A stretch of 64,000 bases of DNA from Achromobacter pestifer (lineage in GTDB: Bacteria > Pseudomonadota > Gammaproteobacteria > Burkholderiales > Burkholderiaceae_B). The position numbers were made by a program, and so were the translations under genes. Under the pieces are notes generated by a model. It made no database searches. It saw only the letters and a program-made list of their open reading frames with translations, and had not been told where the DNA came from. The DNA is taken from positions 1 through 64,000 of the forward strand of contig NZ_CADIJX010000004.1 in the NCBI RefSeq assembly GCF_902859625.1. The letters are read 5' to 3'. Shown here in pieces: positions 25,339-33,730 of this stretch. Within the stretch, counting starts at the first letter, position 1. Every line of letters begins with the position of its first letter.

Positions 25339-26247
25339 GTGAAGGACCATCATCTTCGGGCATGGTTGAAAGTGGCCGAGCTTCGCAGCATCAGGTCGGC
25401 GGCGCGCAGCCTTCACCTGAGCCAGGCTGCGGTGACGAAGGCCATCAAGGAATTGGAGGCCGAGCTCGACGCGCCGCTGCTCACGCGAAGCTCAAGAGGA
25501 ATCGCGATCACCGAATGTGGCGAACGGTTGACGGTGCGCGCGCGGCTGGCCCAAGCCCAGCTCACCCTTGCGCGCCAAGACATCCGTCAACTGCTTGGCG
25601 GCGCCCAGGCGCGAGTGGCCGTGGGCGTGACCCCCATGGTGATGCTGAGCGTGTTGCCCGCCGTCTTGAGTGATTTCAGGCGCAGCATGCCCGCCGCCCG
25701 TGTCAAAGTCTCGGAAGGTCTGCTGGCTGCGGTCCAGCCCGCGCTGCGCAATGGAATGCTGGATTTCGCGCTGGCCTCTCGCATGACGGGCAGGGCCGAC
25801 AGCGAGTTTGAATTCGACTTCGAACCGTTGCGGCCACTTGAATTCATGATCGCCTGCCGGCACGGCCACCCGATGGAGCGAGCCACGCGCTGGGAAGACA
25901 TCCGCGGTTGCGAATGGCTGCTCAACGTATCGGGAGGCAGCCACACCGAGGCCTTTCTGCAAGGCCTGCGCGCGGAAGGCTTGCAAGAGCCCGAACATGT
26001 CATCGACTGCGATACGTTCGGCGTCATGTGGAATCTGATGACCCGAAGCGACGCACTGATCATTTGTCCATCCGGCATGCTCAACGTCAAACCTTATGGC
26101 GACGAAGCAACGCGGATTCAAGTGGAGGTTCCCATGCCAGTCGCAAGCATCGGCATCATGACGCTTCGAGGAACGCCGTTGTCGCTCGCAGCAGTGACCA
26201 TGGCCGATCTATTCAGGCAGCGTATGGCAAGTGCGGGGGAGTTTTGA
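25339..26247 (+). CDS. LysR family transcriptional regulator
   Basis: A 302-residue LysR regulator, with an HTH at residues 4-62 (WLKVAELRSIRSAARSLHLSQAAVTKAIKELE as successive helices) and an effector-binding domain after about residue 90. The GTG start at 25339 follows GAGG at 25330-25333. The gene is divergent from the Bug receptor-amidase pair with 145 bases between the starts, the usual LysR arrangement for controlling the opposite unit. The spacer is AT-rich relative to its surroundings (for example CTATATTTTTGTTATGG), fitting a promoter region. Confidence 0.9.
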   Translation: MKDHHLRAWLKVAELRSIRSAARSLHLSQAAVTKAIKELEAELDAPLLTRSSRGIAITECGERLTVRARLAQAQLTLARQDIRQLLGGAQARVAVGVTPMVMLSVLPAVLSDFRRSMPAARVKVSEGLLAAVQPALRNGMLDFALASRMTGRADSEFEFDFEPLRPLEFMIACRHGHPMERATRWEDIRGCEWLLNVSGGSHTEAFLQGLRAEGLQEPEHVIDCDTFGVMWNLMTRSDALIICPSGMLNVKPYGDEATRIQVEVPMPVASIGIMTLRGTPLSLAAVTMADLFRQRMASAGEF

Positions 26248-26299
26248 TCACGCAAGCATTGCGCGACAGTCACGCTTGTTGCGTAACCCCTTGATCTGA

Positions 26300-26374
26300 T
26301 GGTGCGCCCGACAGGAATCGAACCTGTATCAAGAGCTTCGGAAACTCTCATTCTATCCATTGAACTACGGGCGC
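26300..26374 (-). tRNA. tRNA-Arg (anticodon CCG)
   Basis: Read on the minus strand, GCGCCCG pairs with CGGGCGC as the acceptor stem. D-stem GTTC/GAAT, anticodon stem AGAGT/GCTCT with loop TTCCGAA, and T-stem ACAGG/CCTGT with loop TTCGAAT follow. The CCA end is encoded (TGG at 26300-26302 on the plus strand). Anticodon CCG reads the Arg codon CGG. All arms are intact, and no duplicated 3' end suggesting an integrated element is seen nearby. Confidence 0.95.
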
Positions 26375-26390
26375 AGCGCAAGGAGGCGAC

Positions 26391-26396
26391 ATTGTA
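26391..26396 (-). promoter_or_regulatory. Probable -10 box of the tRNA-Arg gene
   Basis: On the minus strand this reads TACAAT, 16 bases before the mature 5' end of the tRNA, a suitable position for a sigma-70 -10 element. No good -35 match is seen at 17 bases. Confidence 0.4.
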
Positions 26397-26468
26397 CCTA
26401 GTTTTCGACAGCCTGCATGAAGTGGATCAAATCTTCCATCAATCTCATCGAAAACCCCGGCAGATGCA

Positions 26469-26500
26469 TTGGACGCTCGTCCATGACACCGTTATATAAT
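26469..26500 (+). promoter_or_regulatory. Probable promoter of the cytochrome c gene
   Basis: TTGGAC (26469-26474) is followed at 18 bases by TATATA (26493-26498), overlapping a TATAAT at 26495. This is a plausible sigma-70 promoter about 100 bases upstream of the cytochrome start. Confidence 0.45.
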
Positions 26501-26605
26501 CCAGCGTTTGCTTGCAGGCGGATGCGTCACTTGTCCGCCGATTTGTGCAGTTACTGATTTTCTGTTGCCGCCGCTAGGCGCCCCACCCGTTAGCAGGATT
26601 TGGTC

Positions 26606-27544
26606 ATGAGCAACGAGCAGGAACACATAGAAGAGCACTCCTCCCCCATCAAGACCCCCAAGCAACTGGTCGTCACGATCGTTCTATCTTTCGTGATCCC
26701 GATCGCCATCATCATCCTATTGGTGAACATGGTGGTCTCCGGCACCAAGGTCGGGGCCGGCTCGGATACCTTGTCTGAGGAAGCCGTCACCAAACGCATT
26801 GCTCCCGTCGCGGGATTCGCGCTTGTCGATGCCAACGCGCCCAAGGTCTTCAAGACGGGCGAACAGGTGTTTGCCGCTGTCTGTACCGCCTGTCATACCG
26901 CCGGTATTGCCGGCGCACCCAAGATGGGCGACAACGCGGCCTGGGCGCCGTTCATCAAGTCGGGCTACGACACCATGCTGAACGTGGCCCTGCACGGCAA
27001 GGGCGGCATGCCCGCCAAGGGCGGCAACCCCACGCTGTCCGACTATGAAGTCGCCCGCGCTGTCGTCTACATGGCCAACAAGTCCGGTGCCTCGCTGCCC
27101 GAGCCTGCGGCCCCCGCCGAGGAAGGCGCGAAGAAGGAAGCGGATGCGGCGCCTGCCGCTGCGGCTCCGGTCGCGGCAGCCTCGGCACCTGCGGCCGCAC
27201 CGGCCGTTGCCGCTGCACCGGCTGCCGCCGCTGCTACTGCTGCTGCCCCTGCTGCTGCTGCCCCCGCTGCTGCCGCTCCGCAAGTGGCTGCCGCCGCCGT
27301 CAACCCGGCCGGCGAAAAGCTCTACAAGAGCGTTTGCTTCGCCTGCCACGCCACCGGCGTAGCCAACGCGCCCAAGTTCGGCGACAAGGCCGCGTGGGAT
27401 CCGTACATCAAGACCGGCATGGACGCGATGGTGAAGGTCGCCATGCAAGGCAAGCCGCCGATGCCCCCGAAGGGTGGCGCGGCCAACGCCTCGGAAGACG
27501 ACATCCGCGCCGCCGTGCAATACATGGTCGACGCCGCCAAGTAG
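26606..27544 (+). CDS. Membrane-anchored di-haem cytochrome c (c5-like)
   Basis: A 312-residue cytochrome with an N-terminal membrane anchor (residues 21-45) and two homologous class I haem domains. The first has CTACH (Cys93, Cys96, His97) with GGMPAKGG as the Met-ligand loop. The second has CFACH (Cys244, Cys247, His248) with PPMPPKGG. They are joined by an Ala/Pro-rich linker of about 65 residues (165-232), probably a flexible tether. The family carries electrons in the periplasm to terminal oxidases or other enzymes. AGGA precedes the ATG at 26606. The stop codon TAG lies inside the left end of a dispersed repeat. Confidence 0.92.
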   Translation: MSNEQEHIEEHSSPIKTPKQLVVTIVLSFVIPIAIIILLVNMVVSGTKVGAGSDTLSEEAVTKRIAPVAGFALVDANAPKVFKTGEQVFAAVCTACHTAGIAGAPKMGDNAAWAPFIKSGYDTMLNVALHGKGGMPAKGGNPTLSDYEVARAVVYMANKSGASLPEPAAPAEEGAKKEADAAPAAAAPVAAASAPAAAPAVAAAPAAAAATAAAPAAAAPAAAAPQVAAAAVNPAGEKLYKSVCFACHATGVANAPKFGDKAAWDPYIKTGMDAMVKVAMQGKPPMPPKGGAANASEDDIRAAVQYMVDAAK

Positions 27545-27606
27545 GATGGGTGAAGCGCGAGACGACCTGCGCCAAGGCGCAGCCGCCCACCGCGCGTAAC
27601 CCATCA
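27541..27606. repeat. Dispersed repeat, single unit (copy C)
   Basis: GTAGGATGGGTGAAGCGCG at the left end and CGCGCGTAACCCATC at the right define one unit of the family seen at 7-449. The TAG stop of the cytochrome gene (27542-27544) is part of the element. Confidence 0.8.
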
Positions 27607-27618
27607 ACAGCAAAAGCA

Positions 27619-27648
27619 AAAGCCCCTTGATCGCTCAAGGGGCTTTTT
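27619..27648. terminator. Bidirectional rho-independent terminator
   Basis: AGCCCCTTGA (27621-27630) pairs with TCAAGGGGCT (27635-27644) around a four-base loop. A-tract before and T-tract after make it usable from both strands, ending the cytochrome transcript and the convergent acyl-CoA operon. Confidence 0.85.
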
Positions 27649-27673
27649 CATTGCCGCAGAAAAATCCGCAGGC

Positions 27674-29197
27674 CTATTCGGCCGACGACTTCAACAGGGA
27701 CAAGCCCAGTTGCACGCGGCGTTGCAGCCACAGGCTGGGGCGATAGCGGGGGTCGCCCGTCACGCGCTGCATGCTCTTCAAGATTTCCAGGATGCGGTCG
27801 GCGCCCAGCTTGTCGCCCAACGCCAGCGGACCCACTGGATAGCCCAGGCCCAGCGTCACGGCCTGGTCGATGTCTTCCGGCGTGGCGATCTGCTGCTGCG
27901 CGATATCGCTGGCAATGTTGACGATCATGGCGACGATGCGCTGAGCGATGAAGCCCGGCGAATCCTCGATCACCGTCACCGGCACGCCATCGGCGGCCAG
28001 CAGCGCATGGGCGGCATCGCGCCATTTTCCTTCCGTCGCCGGCGACACCATGACGGTGCGGCGCTTGGCGCCGTCGAACGCATACAGCGTGTCCAGACCC
28101 ACGGTGCGGCCGGCGTTCAAGCCCTGGGCGGACACCGACGTGGACACGTCATCGCCAAACGGGGTGACGATGATCAGCGCATCGGCATCAGGCGTGGCGC
28201 CCGTGACCAGCGTCGCGCCCAGTTTTTCAACCAGTGCCGACGCACGCGCGTAGCCTTCGGCGTGCTTGGGGCTGACCCACACTTTCAGGCCTTCCGGCAG
28301 CGCGGGCACGGGCGGTTCGGCGGGCACCTGCTTCTGGCCGTCGGCGTAGACGTAGAAGCCTTCGCCCGCCTTGCGGCCAATCAGGCCGCCTGCCAGACGC
28401 ACGGTGGTGATCGGCGACGGGCGGAAGCGCGGCTCGTCGAAGAACTGGCGGTAGATGGATTCCATCACCGGGTGCGACACGTCCAGCGCGGTCAGGTCCA
28501 GCAATTCAAACGGACCCATGCGAAAGCCCGCCTGCTCGCGCATGACGGCATCCACTTGCGCGAAGGTGGCCACGGCCTCCTGCGCCACGCGCAGGCCTTC
28601 GGTATTCATGCCACGGCCGGCATGGTTGACGATGAAGCCCGGCATGTCCTTGGCGCGCACGGGCGTGTGGCCCATGCGGCGGGCCAGCACCGCCAGCGCG
28701 TCGCCCACTTCGGGCGCGCTGCGCAGGCCGTCGATCACTTCCACTACCTTCATCAACGCCACCGGGTTGAAGAAGTGGTAGCCCACCACGCGACGCGGGT
28801 GCTTGCAGGCAGCGGCGATGGCGGTGATGGACAAGGACGACGTGTTCGACGCCAGGATGCAGTCTTCCGAGACCACGCCTTCCAGGGCGGCGAAGAGATC
28901 ACGCTTGACGTCCAGACGTTCAACGATGGCTTCCACCACCAGTTGGCACGCCGACATGTCGGTCAGCGCCGTGGCGGACTCCACGCGCTCCAGCGCAGCG
29001 TGCGCGTCAGCGGTGGTGAGCTTGCCCTTCTGGGCCAGCTTTTCCCAGGTCTGGCGCAACGATTCGCGCGCCGCGGCAACCGCGTCGGCGCTGGTGTCGT
29101 ACAAGCGCACGCGCAGGCCGGCTTGCGCCGCAATCTGCGCAATGCCGCGCCCCATGGCCCCGGCGCCCACGACGCCGATGGTTTGAATCTCTGTCAT
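27674..29197 (-). CDS. 3-hydroxyacyl-CoA dehydrogenase (PaaH/PaaC-like)
   Basis: A 507-residue NAD-dependent 3-hydroxyacyl-CoA dehydrogenase. The Rossmann motif VVGAGAMGRGIAQIAAQAG opens the protein. YHFFNPVALMKVVEVI with catalytic His lies near residue 140. A second C-terminal dehydrogenase domain follows, as in the about 505-residue PaaH/PaaC group that oxidises 3-hydroxyadipyl-CoA. The ATG at 29197 follows AGGAG; a TTG precedes it. It is the last gene of a minus-strand unit with CaiB-type transferase, acyl-CoA dehydrogenase and TetR genes. The exact CoA ester is unknown, and no ring-epoxidase (paaABCDE) genes are present here. Confidence 0.9.
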   Translation of the reverse strand: MTEIQTIGVVGAGAMGRGIAQIAAQAGLRVRLYDTSADAVAAARESLRQTWEKLAQKGKLTTADAHAALERVESATALTDMSACQLVVEAIVERLDVKRDLFAALEGVVSEDCILASNTSSLSITAIAAACKHPRRVVGYHFFNPVALMKVVEVIDGLRSAPEVGDALAVLARRMGHTPVRAKDMPGFIVNHAGRGMNTEGLRVAQEAVATFAQVDAVMREQAGFRMGPFELLDLTALDVSHPVMESIYRQFFDEPRFRPSPITTVRLAGGLIGRKAGEGFYVYADGQKQVPAEPPVPALPEGLKVWVSPKHAEGYARASALVEKLGATLVTGATPDADALIIVTPFGDDVSTSVSAQGLNAGRTVGLDTLYAFDGAKRRTVMVSPATEGKWRDAAHALLAADGVPVTVIEDSPGFIAQRIVAMIVNIASDIAQQQIATPEDIDQAVTLGLGYPVGPLALGDKLGADRILEILKSMQRVTGDPRYRPSLWLQRRVQLGLSLLKSSAE

Positions 29198-29297
29198 CAA
29201 CTCTCTCCTGCCTGCATTTATTGGAATGGATCGCGTGCGCCGCGACGTGGCGTGCGCAAAGGAAAACGGAGCCGTCGCAAGACCGCTCCGTCTTCGC

Positions 29298-30527
29298 TCA
29301 AGGCTGGCTCTGAGCCAGCGCCTGGATGTCTTCGGCGGACAGCCCCAGCTTTTCTGCCAGGACCTGTGCGGTGTGTTCGCCCAGCATGGGCGGCGGACGA
29401 CGGTACTCGACCGGGCTGTCCGAGAATTTCAGCGGGCTGGACGCCATCGGCACCTTGCCTGCCGCCGGGTGCGGCAGCTCGCGCTTCATGCCGCGCGCCA
29501 GCACATGCGGGTCTTCGTAAACCTGGTCCAGCGTGTTGATCGGACCCGCTGGCACGCCCACGCCTTCCAGCACGGCCAGCCAATGGTCGCGCGCGCCGGT
29601 TGCCATGCGCTCGGCCAGCAGCGGCACCAGTTCCGCGCGGTTCTTCACGCGCTGCGGGTTGGTGGAGAAGCGCGGGTCGGCCGACAACTCGGACAGGCCG
29701 ATCGCGCCGCAGTAGTTGCGGAATTGGCTGTCGTTGCCGACCGCCACGATCAAGTGGCCGTCAGCGGCCGCGAACACTTGGTAGGGCACCAGATTCTGGT
29801 GCGCGTTACCCGCGCGCTTGGGCGCCACGCCCGAGGTCATGAAATTCAGATTCTGGTTGGCCAGCATCGTGACCTGGCAGTCCAGCAGGGCCATGTCGAT
29901 GTGCTGCCCCAAGCCGCTATTGGCGCGTTCCAGCAGTGCGGCCAGGATGCCCACCGTGGAATACATGCCGGTCATCAGATCGGCCACTGCCACGCCCGCC
30001 TTTTGCGGCCCGCCGCCAGGCAGGTCATCGCGTTCGCCGGTGATGCTCATCAGCCCGCCCATGCCCTGGATCATGAAGTCGTAGCCGGGGCGGCTGGCGT
30101 ACGGGCCGGTCTGGCCGAAGCCAGTGATCGAACAATAGATCAGGCGCGGGTTGATGGCCTTCAGGCTTTCATAGTCCAGGCCATATTTCTTCAGCCCGCC
30201 TACCTTGAAGTTCTCAACCAGGATGTCGCTTTGCAGGGCCAGTTCACGGACCAGTTCGGCGCCGCGCGGCGAAGCGATGTCCAGCGCGACCGACAGCTTG
30301 TTGCGGTTGGCGGACAGGTAATAGGCGGCTTCGGTGGTGTCGTTGCCCGCTTCGTCCTTCAGGTACGGAGGCCCCCAGGCGCGCGTATCGTCGCCCGCGC
30401 CGGGGCGTTCGATCTTGATGACTTCGGCGCCAAGGTCGGCAAGGTTCTGGGTGCACCAGGGGCCCGCCAATACGCGGGTCAGGTCCAGCACACGTATGCC
30501 GGTAAGGGGAGCGGGACGTTGCGACAT
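29298..30527 (-). CDS. CaiB/BaiF family CoA transferase
   Basis: A class III CoA transferase of 409 residues that moves CoA between acyl groups. Family landmarks are IRVLDLTRVLAGPWCTQNLADLGAEVIKIE as the N-terminal fold, SITGFGQTGPYASRPGYD near 133 and the catalytic Asp183 in VAVADLMTGMYS. Members activate carnitine, succinate, oxalate, itaconate or bile-acid derivatives, and the acceptor here is unknown. The start at 30527 has only a weak AAAAGAA upstream. It lies between the acyl-CoA dehydrogenase and hydroxyacyl-CoA dehydrogenase genes, so it probably activates the substrate of this beta-oxidation-type set. Confidence 0.9.
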   Translation of the reverse strand: MSQRPAPLTGIRVLDLTRVLAGPWCTQNLADLGAEVIKIERPGAGDDTRAWGPPYLKDEAGNDTTEAAYYLSANRNKLSVALDIASPRGAELVRELALQSDILVENFKVGGLKKYGLDYESLKAINPRLIYCSITGFGQTGPYASRPGYDFMIQGMGGLMSITGERDDLPGGGPQKAGVAVADLMTGMYSTVGILAALLERANSGLGQHIDMALLDCQVTMLANQNLNFMTSGVAPKRAGNAHQNLVPYQVFAAADGHLIVAVGNDSQFRNYCGAIGLSELSADPRFSTNPQRVKNRAELVPLLAERMATGARDHWLAVLEGVGVPAGPINTLDQVYEDPHVLARGMKRELPHPAAGKVPMASSPLKFSDSPVEYRRPPPMLGEHTAQVLAEKLGLSAEDIQALAQSQP

Positions 30528-30719
30528 CAGAGTTCTTTTCGCTAGATGAGAAATGAAAACGCCTGGCTGGCGGCCGGCGCAAGCCAGACTGGAATCCGTC
30601 ATGCCGGCGGCGCGGGCCGCTGGCGCGTCATGCCTGGACGCAGCCCGCTAGGGTCGCGCCCGGATCACCATTCGTCAAGCTGGATATTAGCCTCTTGGAC
30701 GCGCCGGGCCGCCCACGGA

Positions 30720-31868
30720 TCAGGAATGGGCCTTGATCGTTTCGCGGGCGATCACCAGTTGCTGGATCTGCGACGTACCTTCAAAGATGCGGAACAGTCG
30801 CACGTCGCGATAGAAGCGTTCCACGGCATATTCCGACATGTAACCCGCGCCGCCATGGATCTGCACGGCGCGGTCGGCGACGCGGCCCACCATTTCGGTC
30901 GAGAACAGCTTCGCGCAAGCCGCTTGCATGGTGGTGTTCTCGCCCCGGTCGCGCATGCGGGCGGCGTCCAGCACCATGCAACGGGCGGCGTAAAGCTCAG
31001 CCTGGCTGTCGGCGATCATGCCCTGGATCAGCTGGAACTCGGCGATGGGCTGGCCGAATTGCTTGCGTTCCAGGGCGTACTTGACGGCGTCGGCCAACAG
31101 GCGGTCGGCAATGCCCACGCACAGCGCTGAAATATGCAGGCGCCCCTTGTCCAGCACGCGCATCGACGTGCGGAAGCCGTTGCCTTCTTCGCCACCCAGC
31201 AACGCACTGACGGGCACGCGGCAGTTGTCGAACACCACGTCGCTGGTCAACGCGCCGGCCTGGCCCATTTTCTTGTCGGGTTTGCCGATGCTCAGGCCAG
31301 GGGTGCCGGCCTCGACCAGGAAGCACGAGATCGAATTGGCGCGGCGTTCGGGCGCCGTGCGCGCCATCACCGAAAACAGGCCGGCGATCGGCGCGTTCGT
31401 GATGTAGCGCTTGGTGCCGTTCAATACATAGCTGTCACCGTCGCGTTCGGCGGACAGGCGCAGGGCCATCGCATCGGAACCGGCGTCGGGCTCGGTCAGC
31501 GCGAACGAACCGATCAGTTCGCCGCTGGCCAGTTTGGGCAGATAGCGGGTGCGCTGGTCATCCGTGCCGGCCAACACGATGGCCTGGGAACCGATGCCGA
31601 TATTGGTGCCGGCCAGTGAACGGAACGCGGGCGACGTCTGCCCCAGTTCAAACACTACCCGCACCTCCTCTTCCATCGTCAGGCCCAAGCCGCCGAATTC
31701 CGGCGCGATCGACAAGCCGAACAGACCCAATTCGCGCATCTCGTTGACGATGTCGGGCGGGACCTGGCCGCTTGAGGCCAGTTCGTCTTCAGCAGGGATC
31801 AGGCGTTCGTGCACAAAGCGGCGCACGGCGTCCAGCAACAGAGTCAGGGTTTCGGTGTCCAGGGCCAT
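30720..31868 (-). CDS. Acyl-CoA dehydrogenase
   Basis: A 382-residue FAD-dependent acyl-CoA dehydrogenase introducing a trans-2 double bond. The flavin and substrate segment FALTEPDAGSDA lies near residue 138. ALERKQFGQPIAEFQLIQ is near 268. The catalytic base is Glu363 in FRIFEGTSQIQQL, the usual position for short- or medium-chain and branched-chain enzymes. HGGAGYM before it is also typical. The start ATG at 31868 has a weak ribosome-binding site. It is the second gene of the unit, 61 bases after the TetR gene, and delivers electrons to an electron-transfer flavoprotein not encoded here. Confidence 0.92.
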   Translation of the reverse strand: MALDTETLTLLLDAVRRFVHERLIPAEDELASSGQVPPDIVNEMRELGLFGLSIAPEFGGLGLTMEEEVRVVFELGQTSPAFRSLAGTNIGIGSQAIVLAGTDDQRTRYLPKLASGELIGSFALTEPDAGSDAMALRLSAERDGDSYVLNGTKRYITNAPIAGLFSVMARTAPERRANSISCFLVEAGTPGLSIGKPDKKMGQAGALTSDVVFDNCRVPVSALLGGEEGNGFRTSMRVLDKGRLHISALCVGIADRLLADAVKYALERKQFGQPIAEFQLIQGMIADSQAELYAARCMVLDAARMRDRGENTTMQAACAKLFSTEMVGRVADRAVQIHGGAGYMSEYAVERFYRDVRLFRIFEGTSQIQQLVIARETIKAHS

Positions 31869-31929
31869 GATGGGAGTCTCACAAGAGAGGCAATGCAGGG
31901 ATGCGATGCAAATTCCAGCGGCGGCGCGG

Positions 31930-32553
31930 TCAGGCGCGCATGCCGCCAACCAATAAATCGAAGTAGCCGGCGGCGATGGTTTCAGCGCTGTCGCCCTGCC
32001 CCGGCTTGTACCAACGCACCATCCAGTTCAGCATGGACAGCACGGCGCGGCCGGTGGCGGCCACGTCCAGCGAGCGGAACGCGCCTTCAGCCACGCCCTG
32101 GGCGATCAGGCTGCGCAGCCGCTTCTCGTAGCCATCGCGCAGACGGGCGGCGTCTTCGCGTTCGGGCAGCGCCATGCCGGAATAGCCGATCAGCATCGTC
32201 ACGAATTCGGCGTGGTGCTGCTCAAAGTAGCGGGCGTGACCCACCATGAACGCGCGGAGTTGGGCAGTGGCGCCCTCGGCGCGGTCGACATCCTGGCCCA
32301 CGTTCTGGGTCAGTCCGCTCAGCACGCCCAGGATGATGGCGTCGTAGATGTCCTGCTTGGTGGTGTAGTAGTGATAGATGGCCGCCTTGGACACCCCGAT
32401 GGCCGCGGCCAGATCCGACACGGAGCTGCCGTCATAGCCGCTTTGGGCGAACAGCTTGGCGGCCTCTTCCAGGATGCGCTCGCGCGGGGCCACCAGCGTG
32501 GGCGGCCGGCCGGCGCGAGCGCGCTTTTGGGCGGGAGGAACGGAAGTCGCCAT
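31930..32553 (-). CDS. TetR family transcriptional regulator
   Basis: A 207-residue regulator with an N-terminal TetR HTH (LFAQSGYDGSSVSDLAAAIGVSKAAIYHYYTTK, seen as helices 1-3 around residues 33-66) and a helical ligand-binding domain. The ATG at 32553 is chosen; the frame is open 19 codons further up. It is the first gene of the acyl-CoA unit on the minus strand and divergent from the nitronate-monooxygenase-like gene. The palindrome at 32650-32677 between them is its likely operator. The effector is probably an acyl-CoA, as in related regulators (inference). Confidence 0.9.
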   Translation of the reverse strand: MATSVPPAQKRARAGRPPTLVAPRERILEEAAKLFAQSGYDGSSVSDLAAAIGVSKAAIYHYYTTKQDIYDAIILGVLSGLTQNVGQDVDRAEGATAQLRAFMVGHARYFEQHHAEFVTMLIGYSGMALPEREDAARLRDGYEKRLRSLIAQGVAEGAFRSLDVAATGRAVLSMLNWMVRWYKPGQGDSAETIAAGYFDLLVGGMRA

Positions 32554-32649
32554 GACAGCCTTTGCAAGAGGCTGCGCCGGGGGCCGGCAACGGGGCGGGC
32601 AGCCCTCCATTGACAGCGGTTCGGCGCATGCCGTTAAATAAAGATTAAT

Positions 32650-32677
32650 TAATTACCGGACGGTCGGTAGGTAATTA
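32650..32677. promoter_or_regulatory. Palindromic operator between divergent units
   Basis: TAATTACC (32650-32657) and GGTAATTA (32670-32677) are perfect 8-bp inverted arms separated by 12 bases that contain GGACGGTCGG. The site is centred 110 bases from the TetR start and 95 bases from the divergent gene, and is AT-rich in a GC-rich context. It most probably binds the adjacent TetR protein and controls both directions. Confidence 0.65.
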
Positions 32678-32758
32678 TAGGCACATCCGCCTCGGGGACT
32701 CAAGCCTGTTCGCAGACGGCCCCGCATGGACTGACCCTGAACACAACGCGACGACGCT

Positions 32759-33730
32759 ATGCCCCACTCTCTCGTGACAGATTTGTATGGCCAGATGTCC
32801 CTGCCGGTCATCAGCGCCCCCATGTTCATCGTCTCTAACCCGACGCTGGTGGTTGCCCAGTGCACCAGCGGCATCGTGGGCTCGTTCCCCGCGCTGAACG
32901 CGCGTCCGCAAAGCCTGTTGACCGACTGGCTGGACGAAGTGCAGGCCGGCCTGGCCTCGTACCGCGAAGCCAATCCGGGCGCGGCCGTGGCGCCGTTCGC
33001 CGTGAACCAGATCATCCACCAGTCCAACGACCGCCTGGAACAAGACCTGGCCGTGTGCGCCAGCCACCGCGTGCCGCTGATCATCACCAGCCTGCGCGCG
33101 CCCGGAGACCTGGTCAAGGGCGTGCACGATTGGGGCGGCAAGGTATTCCACGACGTCACCACGATCCGCCATGCGGAAAAGGCGCTGGAAGCGGGCGTCG
33201 ACGGCCTGATCCTGGTGTGCGCGGGCGCGGGCGGCCATGCCGGCACGCTGAGCCCCTTCGCCCTGGTGTCCGAAGTGCGCCGCTTCTATGACGGCCCCTT
33301 GATCCTGTCGGGCGCCATCACTTCCGGCGCACACGTGCTGGCCGCGCAAGCCATGGGCGCGGACTTCGCCTATATGGGCACGCGCTTCATCGCCAGCGAA
33401 GAAGCCAACGCCAGCGAAGGCTACAAGTCCGCCATCGTCGACGCCAGCGCCTCCGATATCCTGTACACGCCGTTCTTCACCGGCATTCCCGGCAACTATC
33501 TGAAAGCCAGCATCACGGCTGCTGGGCTGGACCCGGCCAACCTGCCGCTGCCCGACAGCGGCGCGTCCAACTTTGGTTCGTCCCGGGTCAAGCCGTGGAA
33601 GGACATCTGGGGCGCGGGTCAGGGCGTGGGTGGCATCGGCAGCGTTGAACCGACCCGCAAGATCGTCGAGACCCTGCGCCGCGAATACGACGAAGCCCGC
33701 GCGCAGCTGGCCAGCAGGACGTACGCATGA
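32759..33730 (+). CDS. Nitronate monooxygenase/2-nitropropane dioxygenase family protein
   Basis: A 323-residue FMN-dependent TIM-barrel protein of the NMO/FabK-like family. PVISAPMFIVSNPTLVVAQ at the N-terminus, VCAGAGGHAGTLS near 160 (phosphate and active-site His loop) and GADFAYMGTRFIASEEANAS near 200 are typical. Some members oxidise nitroalkanes; others near fatty-acid genes act as enoyl reductases or unknown flavoenzymes. The stop overlaps the ATG of the enoyl-CoA hydratase gene, and together they face the TetR-acyl-CoA unit. A role in acyl-CoA metabolism is therefore as likely as nitronate removal. Confidence 0.88.
   Translation: MPHSLVTDLYGQMSLPVISAPMFIVSNPTLVVAQCTSGIVGSFPALNARPQSLLTDWLDEVQAGLASYREANPGAAVAPFAVNQIIHQSNDRLEQDLAVCASHRVPLIITSLRAPGDLVKGVHDWGGKVFHDVTTIRHAEKALEAGVDGLILVCAGAGGHAGTLSPFALVSEVRRFYDGPLILSGAITSGAHVLAAQAMGADFAYMGTRFIASEEANASEGYKSAIVDASASDILYTPFFTGIPGNYLKASITAAGLDPANLPLPDSGASNFGSSRVKPWKDIWGAGQGVGGIGSVEPTRKIVETLRREYDEARAQLASRTYA

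Noticed and set aside
26300-26374. tRNA-Arg as the attachment site of an integrated element
   Set aside because: No integrase gene, no duplicated tRNA 3' end and no foreign-looking genes are seen on either side.
27710-29539. A 609-codon plus-strand open frame
   Set aside because: It is antisense to the hydroxyacyl-CoA dehydrogenase gene; its composition is Arg, His and Gln-rich, as in shadow frames.
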